Source of the DNA: Leucobacter komagatae
GTDB taxonomy: Bacteria; Actinomycetota; Actinomycetes; Actinomycetales; Microbacteriaceae
Direction of reading: 5' to 3'
Length of the DNA: 64,000 nt
NCBI RefSeq assembly: GCF_006716085.1
Contig: NZ_VFON01000002.1
Coordinates: 395,808 to 459,807, forward strand
In this document: positions 15,967-24,032 of the stretch, piece by piece
Layout of the letters: each line of letters begins with the position of its first letter
Numbering within the stretch: position 1 is the first letter of the stretch
Notes under the pieces: model-generated
What the model was told of the DNA's origin: nothing
Databases searched by the model: none
The model's input: only the letters and a program-made list of their open reading frames with translations
Program-made: the position numbers and the translations under genes

Positions 15967-16809
15967 TTACCGCCAGTACGCGCGATGCGCGCCCTCCGAC
16001 TTGGCCCGCGCGACGTACTGCGTCGGCGTCACCCCGAAGCGCTCTTTGAACGCCGCGGAGAACGCGCTCGTCGAGTGGTAGCCGCACTTGCTGCCGACCG
16101 CGCCGACCGGCGTGCCCGCGACGAGCAGCCTGGCGGCCATCGTCATCCGCACCCCGGTCCGCCACTGCCCAAAACTCATGCCGATGTCACTCACGAACAC
16201 CCGCAGCACGGTGCGCTCGTGGAGCCCGTGCTGCGCGAACAGGTCACGGGCCGTGCGAACGTCGCCGGGCGCGGCGAGCACAGCCTCGACAAGGGGCCTC
16301 ACCCGCTCGTCGCCGGGCAGCGGAATCTCGCCAGCCTGCGTCGGCTCGTCGGCAACGGGTTCCTGGAGCATATCGAGCAGCACGCCCTGGATGCGCACTC
16401 GCAGCTCGGGGTCCATGTCGTTCACCCCGAGGTGCAGCAGCATCTCCTGCACTGCCCGCTGCACGCGCACGCGCCGCACTTCGAGCACCGGCTCCTCGAA
16501 CGCCGAGTCTGGCACGTTGGTGTAGCACCCGACCGAGTCCCGCTCGTGCCTGGCGGTGTGCGGAGTATTCGCCGGCAGCCAGATGCCCTCCCCCGGCGCG
16601 AGCCGCCAAATCGAGTCCTCGAGATACACCCAGACCGTGCCGCGGTAGCACCAGGCGAGCATCGGCTCAGGGTGCGAGTGCGGGGGCGCGACGGGGCGCT
16701 CGGCCCTACCGTCGCCCGTCAGCACGCCCGTCGCCATGAGAAAGGGCGCGCTGAGCGACGAGGGGCGAGACACGCTCGCACCCCAGTCAATGGGCCCAAT
16801 TCGATTCAT
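15967..16809 (-). CDS. AraC-family regulator beside siderophore importer 1
   Basis: This is 280 residues from the ATG at 16809; a GTG at 16872 is an alternative, and neither has a clear ribosome-binding site. An N-terminal cupin holds HSHPEPMLAWCYRG and PGEGIWLPANTPHTARHE. Two C-terminal HTHs are present (TARDLFAQHGLHERTVLRVF; GAVGSKCGYHSTSAFSAAFKERFGVTPTQY). Its place just upstream of the importer operon, with the iron box between, suggests it activates siderophore uptake when it senses the ferric complex. Confidence 0.82.
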   Translation of the reverse strand: MNRIGPIDWGASVSRPSSLSAPFLMATGVLTGDGRAERPVAPPHSHPEPMLAWCYRGTVWVYLEDSIWRLAPGEGIWLPANTPHTARHERDSVGCYTNVPDSAFEEPVLEVRRVRVQRAVQEMLLHLGVNDMDPELRVRIQGVLLDMLQEPVADEPTQAGEIPLPGDERVRPLVEAVLAAPGDVRTARDLFAQHGLHERTVLRVFVSDIGMSFGQWRTGVRMTMAARLLVAGTPVGAVGSKCGYHSTSAFSAAFKERFGVTPTQYVARAKSEGAHRAYWR

Positions 16810-16973
16810 CAGATGATTAGCGTACCAGCAGTTGACGTTGGCCCATTCAGCCACAAGGAAGCCCAGCCTCACAACTCAATTGGCCGGTCACTCGCAATGC
16901 TCCGCTCAGGTGACTACCTTTGCTCTTCGTCCCCGCCTGGGATGCGCAGTCCCCTACCGAATAGGATGAGCCC

Positions 16974-18800
16974 ATGCTCAACGACGACCTTGACCTCCAG
17001 CTGTCGAGCTTGCTTTCTCGTGCTGCGAACGAGCGCGCTCCCCTCCACAGCCACTGGATCCACATCGAGGCACTACTCGCAGAGGCTTTATCCGCAACCC
17101 CTGGGGGGAAACCCCGTTCAGCCTCCGGAGGCTCGCCGGATCTTATCCAAACCAGAGCAGGTTCGCCCCCACTATTTATTGAGATTCAGATACTTGCTGG
17201 CCCCCGCTCACTTAACAATCTCAACAACCGTTCTCAGTCCCTTCTCGCACATGCAATACAGATGAGGCGGTCGACCCGAGCGGAGGTCACACTCGCAGCG
17301 GTCCTCCTCCTGGCGCCCGGCAACGAGCAGGTGATGGACGAATCCGCCCGCGAGCGGGCAACCACCCGGGCGATGCACACACTGCTTCGGAACGAGAAGG
17401 ACAACGTCGGGTACGACGCTATCCTTCTCGGAGAACTCCAGGAAGACCAACTCATCTGGGAGTTTTACAAAGCAGGCCAGCCAGAAGCTTCCTCCCCAGA
17501 TCACCGCCCAACTTCGACAACGCAAGCATTTCAGCTACTGGCAACCTTCGAGTCAGAAAAACCATTTCTGCCACCAACTGCCGATCCAATTAGCGAGCAA
17601 CAGCAAAGGTTCCTGTTGGTCGCTGACGAGTGGAGGTCTGGCCGAGGCGGAATATCTACCGTAAACCGCGAACTTGCGGCGGCACTGGCGAGCATCGGAA
17701 AGGAGGTCACAGTTCTTCTTCCGGACGCCTCTGACGAAGACATCCGTTCAGCATCAGCCGCAAACGTCTCGCTTGCTACTGCAGCTCGGCCCCCAGGAAT
17801 CAGCGACCGCGAGGCACTCATGCTGAGACCGATCTTTGCAGAAGAAAGCTGGGCTCCGGACGTGATTGTTGGGCACGGGCGAATACTCGGTCCATACGCA
17901 GCTACCCAACAACAACAGTTCTTCCCCAGCGCTCGACGTGTCCATATTGTCCACACAGACGCAGAACAGCTCGAATTCGCGAAGGAGACCATCGGCGGAT
18001 CCTCACGGATGACTAGCGCAGACGAACGCAGACAGCTTGAACGCGAACTGTCGATGAGTGCAGACCTCGTTGCCGGCATAGGGCCGCTCCTCAGCGAGAC
18101 CATCAGCGATGATCTCCTTGGGAACTCGTTGGCACCAAGAGTATTCACTTTAGTTCCGGGTATGAACACAACGCTGGATTTATCAGAGCGGCCTGAACCA
18201 GTCAAGAACAAAGTGCTCTTCATCGGCAGAGCTGATGACATGAAGTCCAAAGGTATTGACATTGTCGCAGAGGCACTCTTGCAAATCGTGGACCAGTGGC
18301 CGGCTTCAAAGAACCACATACCTTCGCTCATTATTCGAGGGGTTCCGTCCGACGCAGCAAACGTCGTGAAGCGCAAGCTAGATGAGATTTTTGAGTCTCG
18401 GGTCACCTATCACCTTCGCCCCTACGCCGACGACCAGGACCAACTACTAGCTGATCTGAGCCAGGCAAGGGTTCTACTCATGCCATCCCGGCACGAGGGT
18501 TTTGGACTGGCTGGTTTGGAAGCAATTGCCAAGGGCATCCCAGTGCTATTGAGCGCAGAATCTGGCCTCGCTCAACTCATCACCGACTGTCAGATCAATA
18601 CAGTGCCCTCTTCAATCGTCTCAACACGAAACACCCCCTCACGCTTAGCGGTAGATGCCTGGGCAGAGGCGATCAGGCAGGTCCTTGACAACCCGAAAGA
18701 AGCCAGAGCAAGAGTAATCGAACTGCGCTCTTCTCTCGCGAAAATTGCCGATTGGCCCCAAGCAGCTGCGTCGCTACTTACCGCACTCGACCAAAAATAG
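16974..18800 (+). CDS. GT4 glycosyltransferase with N-terminal putative PD-(D/E)xK-like domain
   Basis: This is 608 residues. Residues about 210-608 form a GT-B, GT4-type glycosyltransferase: GGISTVNRELAAAL near residue 226, VLFIGRADDMKSKGIDIVAEAL, and the nucleotide-sugar motif E508-x7-E516 in RHEGFGLAGLEA. Residues 1-200 are not part of GT4. They show a helix, then a strand with P55-D56, then the strand PLFIEIQI with E70-x-Q72, a further strand (AEVTLAAVLLLAP) and a helix. That order resembles PD-(D/E)xK nuclease-fold domains with Gln in place of Lys; this is my reading, not a database hit. GC content is visibly lower than in the flanks, which suggests transfer. No glycan-synthesis neighbours are present. 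Its role is unknown. Confidence 0.7.
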   Translation: MLNDDLDLQLSSLLSRAANERAPLHSHWIHIEALLAEALSATPGGKPRSASGGSPDLIQTRAGSPPLFIEIQILAGPRSLNNLNNRSQSLLAHAIQMRRSTRAEVTLAAVLLLAPGNEQVMDESARERATTRAMHTLLRNEKDNVGYDAILLGELQEDQLIWEFYKAGQPEASSPDHRPTSTTQAFQLLATFESEKPFLPPTADPISEQQQRFLLVADEWRSGRGGISTVNRELAAALASIGKEVTVLLPDASDEDIRSASAANVSLATAARPPGISDREALMLRPIFAEESWAPDVIVGHGRILGPYAATQQQQFFPSARRVHIVHTDAEQLEFAKETIGGSSRMTSADERRQLERELSMSADLVAGIGPLLSETISDDLLGNSLAPRVFTLVPGMNTTLDLSERPEPVKNKVLFIGRADDMKSKGIDIVAEALLQIVDQWPASKNHIPSLIIRGVPSDAANVVKRKLDEIFESRVTYHLRPYADDQDQLLADLSQARVLLMPSRHEGFGLAGLEAIAKGIPVLLSAESGLAQLITDCQINTVPSSIVSTRNTPSRLAVDAWAEAIRQVLDNPKEARARVIELRSSLAKIADWPQAAASLLTALDQK

Positions 18801-18825
18801 AAGAACGGCGTTTCAGTAGGGGTCA

Positions 18826-19410
18826 TCAGCGAGAAGTGGCGAGAAAACGCTGCGACATGTCGGCAATCGCGGCAGGCTCGACCGGTCGGCCCTCGACGAG
18901 CGTGCGGAACAGCGTGGGGCCAACGAGCTCCGCAACAAGCGTCTCGCGCGCCGCGCCGGCAAAGCCAACAAGGCCCCCGCGATCCTGCACCTGCGCGATC
19001 AACACCCGCGCGGCATCCCCGAGCACATCCGTGCCCCGGAGCAGCTCGGCGACCTTCGCGTCGTGCTGCGCTTCCCCGAGAAGCGCGCGGTACGCGAGGC
19101 CCGCGTCAGACTCCGTGAGAAACCCCGAGAGCGCGGCGAGGAACGCGACGACGTCACCCTCGGCGCTCTCACTTGGCGGCACGGTCAGCTCTCGCACCGC
19201 ATCGGCGGCGCTCGCCTCGAGCAAAATTTCGGCCTTCGACGACCACCAGCGATAGACGGTCTGGCGCCCCACCTTCGCCCGCTCGGCAATGCCCTTCATC
19301 GTCATTGCCGCGTAGCCCTCTTCGACGAGCATGTCGTCGACGGCACGGAGCACCGCGAGCCTCGCATCCTCGCTCCGCGGGCGACCCAGTGGCCGTGTGC
19401 GCTCTTCCAT
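18826..19410 (-). CDS. TetR-family transcriptional regulator
   Basis: This is 194 residues with a standard HTH (VLRAVDDMLVEEGY, MKGIAERAKVGRQTVYRWWSSKAEILLEA) and the TetR_C ligand domain variant seen with YRWWxxK proteins. AGGTGG precedes the ATG. It is divergent from a siderophore-interacting protein gene. A nine-base motif in this intergenic region recurs upstream of the nearby MFS and ribB-like genes, so it may govern all three. Confidence 0.87.
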   Translation of the reverse strand: MEERTRPLGRPRSEDARLAVLRAVDDMLVEEGYAAMTMKGIAERAKVGRQTVYRWWSSKAEILLEASAADAVRELTVPPSESAEGDVVAFLAALSGFLTESDAGLAYRALLGEAQHDAKVAELLRGTDVLGDAARVLIAQVQDRGGLVGFAGAARETLVAELVGPTLFRTLVEGRPVEPAAIADMSQRFLATSR

Positions 19411-19425
19411 GCCACCACCTTACAC

Positions 19426-19472
19426 TTTCGAGACTTGCTGACCCGAAAGGGTTGTGCGTATCATTACGATAC
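19426..19472. promoter_or_regulatory. SIP promoter with TetR operator elements
   Basis: TTTCGAGAC (19426-19434) is followed by TTGCTG (19435-19440)-N18-TATCAT (19459-19464). The inverted repeat GTATC-ATTAC-GATAC (19458-19472) covers the -10 box. TTTCGAGAC occurs again at 20921-20929 before the MFS gene. Confidence 0.55.
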
Positions 19473-19498
19473 ACATTGACTCGAAAAGAAATTCAGCT

Positions 19499-20239
19499 AT
19501 GCATACTCCATCACCATCCACCGAGCGAACCACCCGCAGGGCCACCGCCACACGCGACGTCGTCGTGACGTCACGCGAGCATGTCAGCGAGCACATGATC
19601 AGGCTCACCCTCGCCGGCCACGACCTCCTCGCCGTCGTTCACGAAACTCCGGGGTCGTGGGTGAAGCTCTTCATCAACGAACCCGACGGCTTCGGCGAGC
19701 ACGGCCGCGCCTACACCGTGCGCGGCTTCGACCCGGTCGCCGACGAGATCATCATCGACGTCTTCTTGCACGGCGCCGGCACAGTCCCCGAGTGGGCCGA
19801 GCGCTGCGCGATCGGCTCGCGGGCCCGGGTCGGCGGCCCACGCCCGAGCGGCTGGCCGAGCCGGGGCGCCGAATCCCTGCTCCTCTTCGGCGACGAAACA
19901 TCACTTCCCGCGATCGCCGCGATGCTCGAGCGCGAACACTCACACCGAAGCGTGTCGGCCTTTATCGAGCTCGGCGACGACCGCGACCGCCAGGACTTTG
20001 AGCTGCCACGAACCTCCGCCGCAGTCACGACCTGGCTCACGCGTGGGCGCGGCGAGAAGCCAGGTTCCCAACTGCTCGCCGCGGCCAATGACGCCAGGTT
20101 TACCCCGGAGAGCGGCGTGTGGTTTGCCGGCGAAGCCGCCTCCGCCCACTGGTTCCGCCATAGGCTCCGCGACCGGGGCGTCGCGGAGCTCCACGTGAAG
20201 GGCTACTGGCGCAGTGGGGTCGGCGATTACCGCGAATAA
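19499..20239 (+). CDS. siderophore-interacting protein (FAD-linked ferric-siderophore reductase)
   Basis: This is 246 residues from the ATG at 19499; a GTG at 19454 lies inside the promoter. The FAD-binding barrel has GRAYTVRGFDP (the RxYTxR signature) and the SIP C-terminal domain has FGDETSLPAIAAML, VWFAGEAASAHWFRHRLRD and KGYWRSGVGDYRE. The family reduces ferric siderophores in the cytoplasm to release Fe(II) using NAD(P)H. No iron box is visible here, in contrast to the two importer operons. Its 3' end overlaps the convergent ribB-like gene by 13 bases. Confidence 0.88.
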   Translation: MHTPSPSTERTTRRATATRDVVVTSREHVSEHMIRLTLAGHDLLAVVHETPGSWVKLFINEPDGFGEHGRAYTVRGFDPVADEIIIDVFLHGAGTVPEWAERCAIGSRARVGGPRPSGWPSRGAESLLLFGDETSLPAIAAMLEREHSHRSVSAFIELGDDRDRQDFELPRTSAAVTTWLTRGRGEKPGSQLLAAANDARFTPESGVWFAGEAASAHWFRHRLRDRGVAELHVKGYWRSGVGDYRE

Positions 20240-20871
20240 GCAGCCACTCCCGAGGTGGCGACAGTAACCGCGGCCGCCACCTCGGCAACCGTCGTGAACG
20301 CCATGCCAGCGAAGCGCTCGTCACCCCGAATCTCGCCCGCTCGGCGCATTTCGCCGGAGTCATTCACGAGCTCAGCGAGCACCCCAGCGGGCACCATCCC
20401 AGCGAGCCGCAGCAGATCGATTGTCGCCTCGGTGTGCCCACCCCGCCCAAGCGTGCCGAGCGGATGCGCCCGGAGCGGCAGGATGTGACCCGGGCGAATG
20501 AGGTCGCCCGGCCGCGACGCCTCGTCGGCGAGCACGTTCGCTGTGCGCGCCCTGTCGGTCGCGGAGATGCCCGTGCTTTCAATACCCCAAGCGTCGACCG
20601 TCACAGTGTAGGCAGTCCCCCGCGGGTCCTCATTGCGCGCCACCATCGGGGGCAGCTCGAGCGCGTCGGCACGCTCCGCGGTGATCGGTGCGCACAGCAA
20701 CCCCGAGGTGTGCCGCACCATCCACCCGATCGTCGCGGGCGTCGCGAGGTCGGCCGACACAATCGCGTCTACCTCGTTTTCGCGCGACGCATCGTCGGCA
20801 ACGAGCACCACATGGCCCGCCCGCAACTGCTCAAGCACCTCGGGCATCGGGGTGAGTTCAAGCGCTTCCAT
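20227..20871 (-). CDS. RibB-like 3,4-dihydroxy-2-butanone-4-phosphate synthase
   Basis: This is 214 residues from the ATG at 20871, with GGAGA six bases upstream. The catalytic landscape is mostly kept: RHTSGLLCAPI, YTVTVDA, TGISATDRART, RPGHILPLRA, GHTEATIDLLRLAG and VNDSG. The metal-binding motif ENEGDL is altered to ENEVDA, and the usual CEI becomes AEL with Glu retained. It stands alone, without other riboflavin genes, divergent from an exporter. It is probably a second copy outside the normal rib operon, making the four-carbon riboflavin precursor from ribulose 5-phosphate. Activity is likely but not certain. Confidence 0.82.
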   Translation of the reverse strand: MEALELTPMPEVLEQLRAGHVVLVADDASRENEVDAIVSADLATPATIGWMVRHTSGLLCAPITAERADALELPPMVARNEDPRGTAYTVTVDAWGIESTGISATDRARTANVLADEASRPGDLIRPGHILPLRAHPLGTLGRGGHTEATIDLLRLAGMVPAGVLAELVNDSGEMRRAGEIRGDERFAGMAFTTVAEVAAAVTVATSGVAAYSR

Positions 20872-20892
20872 CATTTTCTCCAACCTTTAACG

Positions 20893-20929
20893 AGACACTG
20901 TGTCTTGAATCATGTTACCATTTCGAGAC
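20893..20929. promoter_or_regulatory. operator region between ribB-like and MFS genes
   Basis: AGACAC-T-GTGTCT (20893-20905) is a perfect inverted repeat. CGAGACAC occurs at 20891 and again at 20924, and the latter extends to TTTCGAGAC (20921-20929), identical to the motif upstream of the siderophore-interacting protein gene. It likely binds the TetR protein encoded at 18.8-19.4 kb. Confidence 0.5.
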
Positions 20930-20957
20930 ACCATGGACTCTTATGAAAGAAACCTGT

Positions 20958-22157
20958 ATGACAACATCAGCCATTGAGCCCGCGCCCACCCGCCCAGCGA
21001 AGGCGGTCGCCGCGACTGCCTTCGCCTTCAGCGTCACCATGATGGGCACCACGCTCCCCACCCCGCTCTACTCGATCTATTCCGACGAGCTTGCGTTCTC
21101 AGCGCTCACCGTCACCGTACTGTTCGCCGTCTATGCGCTCGGCGTCGTCGGCGCACTGTCGCTGTTTGGCAGGCTCTCCGACGACCTCGGCAGACGCCCC
21201 GTGCTTATGCTCGCGGTGGGCTTTGCGCTGCTGAGCGCAGTGCTGTTCCTCCTCCCGCCCTCACTTCCGCAGCTTGTCGTCGCACGGGTCATCTCGGGCC
21301 TCGGCGCCGGGTTTATGAGCGGCGCGGGCACTGCTGCGATGATGGACCTGTTCCCCGCGCACCGCCGCGCTGTCGCAGGAACGGTCGCCGTCGCAGCGAA
21401 CACCGGTGGCCTCGCCCTCGGCACGCTCATCGCAGGCCTCATTGCCGAATCGGCTTCGAAGCCACTCTTCACCCCGTTCGCCGTGCACCTGGCACTGTGC
21501 GCGCTCGCGCTCGTGGGCTTGCTGGTCTGGACCCCGGCGCCAGAGCACGCCGGCAGGTTTGTCATTCGCCCGCACAGACTTCGCGTGCCCGCGGAGCTAC
21601 GTCGCGCCTTTACGCGCGCAGTCCTCGCGGCCGGGTCGGGGTTCGCAGCGACGGGCGTGCTCACGGCAGTCTCCGCGATGTTCCTCGCGCGCGAGCTACA
21701 CCTCGAGAGCCACGCGCTCGCGGGCTTCGTCGTGTTCTTGGCGTTCGCGGGGATGGCCGCGGGGCAGCTCGTCGCGCGGCGAATGCGCCCGCGCATCGCG
21801 CTGCCCCTCGGCTGCGTCGGCATGATCGTTGGCGTCGTGTTTCTCGCGTGGGCGCTCGCATTCGTCGTCCTCCCTCCGCTCCTCATCGCGGCGGCGACGG
21901 TCGGGGTCTCTGCCGGGCTCTGCATGAACGCCGGCATCGCCACGACCGTCGAGCAGGCGCTGCCCGAACGACGCGGCGAGGTCTCCTCGTCGTTCTTCGC
22001 CGGCCTCTACCTCATGCTCGCGCTGCCCGCGATCGGTGTCGGTCTCCTCGCGACAGTCATCGGGCTGCGCGGCGCGGGCCTCGTGTTCACGGCGGCCGTT
22101 GCACTCCTCGCCGCGGTCGTGGCGATCGCCAGCCTCGCGACGAGCCGACTGGAGTAA
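20958..22157 (+). CDS. MFS transporter (12-helix, DHA1-like)
   Basis: This is 399 residues from the ATG at 20958; an ATG five codons earlier (20943) is possible. Twelve hydrophobic segments are evident. Motif A is FGRLSDDLGRRPVL and motif C-like residues lie in AANTGGLALGTLIAGLIAE. It is divergent from the ribB-like gene. The substrate is unknown; context would allow a flavin, siderophore or drug. Confidence 0.83.
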   Translation: MTTSAIEPAPTRPAKAVAATAFAFSVTMMGTTLPTPLYSIYSDELAFSALTVTVLFAVYALGVVGALSLFGRLSDDLGRRPVLMLAVGFALLSAVLFLLPPSLPQLVVARVISGLGAGFMSGAGTAAMMDLFPAHRRAVAGTVAVAANTGGLALGTLIAGLIAESASKPLFTPFAVHLALCALALVGLLVWTPAPEHAGRFVIRPHRLRVPAELRRAFTRAVLAAGSGFAATGVLTAVSAMFLARELHLESHALAGFVVFLAFAGMAAGQLVARRMRPRIALPLGCVGMIVGVVFLAWALAFVVLPPLLIAAATVGVSAGLCMNAGIATTVEQALPERRGEVSSSFFAGLYLMLALPAIGVGLLATVIGLRGAGLVFTAAVALLAAVVAIASLATSRLE

Positions 22158-22172
22158 GGGCTGGGGCAGCCC
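22158..22172. terminator. short hairpin between convergent genes
   Basis: GGGCT-GGGGC-AGCCC forms a five-base-pair stem right after the MFS stop and before the convergent YdeI-family stop. It is weak but well placed. Confidence 0.35.
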
Positions 22173-22173
22173 G

Positions 22174-22758
22174 CTACGCCCCGGCGCCACTCCGAGCCCG
22201 AAGCGGCGGGACCCGTTGCCCGGCAAGCGATGACGAGATCAGCGCGTCGAGCCGCTTCACCCGGGTCTCTTCTCGCTTTGCGCTCATCACCCACCACACG
22301 GCGTCTCGCCGATAGGAGGGTGCGAACGCTTGGAATGCCTGCCACGCCGCTGCGTTCGCCGCGAACTGTCGTTCATACTCCGGGTCAAGCGTCGCCCTCC
22401 GCGTTTCGGCGGAGTAGCCGTGGGTGTCGGCGCGGCCGTGGAACAGCTTTAGCCCCTCCGGCCGCATCTTCCCCGCACTGATCAACGCCTCGACCTTCCG
22501 AACGTTCACCGCGCTCCACACGCTCCCTTGCTTCCTGGGGGTGAACCGAACCTTGTAGTTGTCGCCATCAACGCCCTTTCTGAGCCCGTCAATCCACCCG
22601 AAGCACAGCGCAACGTCCACGGCCTCAGGCCAGGTCTGGCTCACACGCCCTGAACCTTTCTTGTGGAAGAGCAGCCAAGCCTCCGAAGCGTGGGCATGGT
22701 TGGCGTCAAGCCACGCGCTGAACGCCTCAGCGTCTGCAAAGAACAGCGTGTCGTCCAT
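22174..22758 (-). CDS. YdeI/OmpD-associated family protein
   Basis: This is 194 residues. Family features are FADAEAFSAWLDANH, EAWLLFHKKGSG, DVALCFGWIDGLRK and RFTPRKQGSVWSAVNVRKVEAL. The N-terminal half belongs to a small family of unclear function, sometimes described as bacteriocin protection. AGGAGA lies seven bases before the ATG. It once followed a hydrolase gene whose remnant stops nine bases upstream, so it was probably translated from that operon. Confidence 0.82.
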   Translation of the reverse strand: MDDTLFFADAEAFSAWLDANHAHASEAWLLFHKKGSGRVSQTWPEAVDVALCFGWIDGLRKGVDGDNYKVRFTPRKQGSVWSAVNVRKVEALISAGKMRPEGLKLFHGRADTHGYSAETRRATLDPEYERQFAANAAAWQAFQAFAPSYRRDAVWWVMSAKREETRVKRLDALISSSLAGQRVPPLRARSGAGA

Positions 22759-22767
22759 CCAGGTCTC

Positions 22768-22860
22768 CTAGCCCGCCGGGTGTCGATCCAGCCAGTCAAG
22801 GATCGCATGCGTCGTCTCGCGGTGGCGCTCCTGCTGCACCCAGTGTCCGCTATCCAGGTT
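22768..22860 (-). pseudogene. alpha/beta-hydrolase C-terminal remnant
   Basis: The minus-strand frame ending at TAG 22768-22770 reads DSGHWVQQERHRETTHAILDWL and then the stop. GHWVQQE with a following amphipathic helix is the C-terminal catalytic-His region of epoxide-hydrolase-like enzymes. Upstream the sequence turns into plus-strand WYL-type coding, so the hydrolase lost its first 85% or more. Confidence 0.6.
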
Positions 22861-23298
22861 GAGTTCTTCGACGAGCTGCAGGATGCGGTGATCCGCGGCG
22901 TGCAGGTGCAGCTGAGCTACGTCGACGGCGCCGGTAAGCGGTCAGCACGGGTTGCGCACCCGCTCGGCCTCGTCGCGAAGGGCCCCGCTGGTACCTCGTC
23001 GCCCAGACCGAAGCGGACGAGCGCACGTTTCGGCTCGACCGGGTCACGGGGGTGACAGCAATCGACGCCTCCGTTCATCGCGCCGAGACGTTTGACCTCG
23101 CAACGACGTGGCGAGGCCTCGCGGATGAGGCTGAGCGACGGTCGCATCCCGGTGTCCTTCCACGCACCGAGCGAGTACGGCATTGCGGGGCACCTCGCCG
23201 GTCTCGTCGAGTGGCTCGAAGTCACGAGCCCGCAGTCGGTGCGTGACCATCTCGCGAAGATCGGCGCTGCGCTCAGCCAGCGATACGCCCCGGCCTAG
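22858..23298 (+). pseudogene. WYL-domain regulator remnant, 5'-truncated and frameshifted
   Basis: Three plus-strand segments join in protein order. The first, in frame 1 to about 22983, reads FFDELQDAVIRGVQVQLSYVDG and RVAHPLGLVAKG. The second, in frame 0, reads RWYLVAQTEADERTFRLDRV and AETFDLATTW. The third, back in frame 1, ends EYGIAGHLAGLVEWLEV with QRYAPA before TAG 23296-23298. This is the ligand domain of a DeoR/WYL transcription factor with its HTH missing. No start or ribosome-binding site is present. Confidence 0.65.
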
Positions 23299-23300
23299 GG

Positions 23301-24032
23301 CTACTTCTTCGCCGCAATCGCGGCATCGAAGGCGTCAGTAATGTCGGTGAGGTACTGCGGCTGGAACGGCTCGCCTTCGAGGAAGAAGGTCGGGGTTCCG
23401 CTCACCCCGAGCTTCTGGCCCGCGTCGAAGTCGAACTCGATCCGCTGCTGCGTCGCCGGGTCCTTCAGCGCGGCGTCGTAGGCTGCCATGTCGAGCCCGA
23501 GCTGCTCAGCGTAGCCGCGGAAGCGCGGGGCCTCAGAGTCGCGCTTCTCGCCCCACTCCCCGAGCGTCTCGAACATCAGCTTGTACATCTCTTCGAACTT
23601 GCCCTGCTGCGCGGCGGCCTCGACGGCGAGCGCAGCGGTCATCGAGTTCTGGTGCCCGGGGAGCGGGAAGTAGCGAATGACAAAGTTCATCTCGCCCGAG
23701 TATTCCTCACGCAGCTCTTCCATGACCGGGTAAATCTCACCGCACGCTTCGCACTCGAAGTCGAGGAACTCGACGAGGGTCGGCGCGTCGGGCCCAGCGT
23801 CGGAGAGCACGTGGGAGTTCTCTGCGACGACGGGAAGCGTGGCAGCCGGGCTACCCGAGTCTCCTGGCCGCGCGGCATCACCGCCACCGCCGGGGGCCGC
23901 CGCCGGCTTCCCCAGCGAGAGCACGATGATGAGAATGATCACGCCAACGACCACTGTCGGGATGGTGATGAGTGCCGCCTTCGCGGAGGTGCTCATGCGT
24001 TTGCGCTGCGCAGGCTCGGTCGTGTTCGTCAT
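23301..24032 (-). CDS. membrane-anchored DsbA-like thiol oxidoreductase
   Basis: This is 243 residues: a cytoplasmic N-terminus with RKR, one transmembrane helix (about residues 18-42), a Gly/Pro-rich linker and an extracytoplasmic thioredoxin-fold domain. The active site is FECEACGEIYPV (CxxC) and the cis-Pro loop is GVSGTPTFFLEG. It probably forms or isomerises disulfides in exported proteins. The ATG overlaps the ctaG stop as ATGA, so it may serve cytochrome oxidase maturation. Confidence 0.88.
   Translation of the reverse strand: MTNTTEPAQRKRMSTSAKAALITIPTVVVGVIILIIVLSLGKPAAAPGGGGDAARPGDSGSPAATLPVVAENSHVLSDAGPDAPTLVEFLDFECEACGEIYPVMEELREEYSGEMNFVIRYFPLPGHQNSMTAALAVEAAAQQGKFEEMYKLMFETLGEWGEKRDSEAPRFRGYAEQLGLDMAAYDAALKDPATQQRIEFDFDAGQKLGVSGTPTFFLEGEPFQPQYLTDITDAFDAAIAAKK

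Noticed and set aside
15919..17265. 448-residue plus-strand open frame over the AraC gene
   Set aside because: It is antisense to a convincing AraC regulator and crosses into the start of the glycosyltransferase gene.
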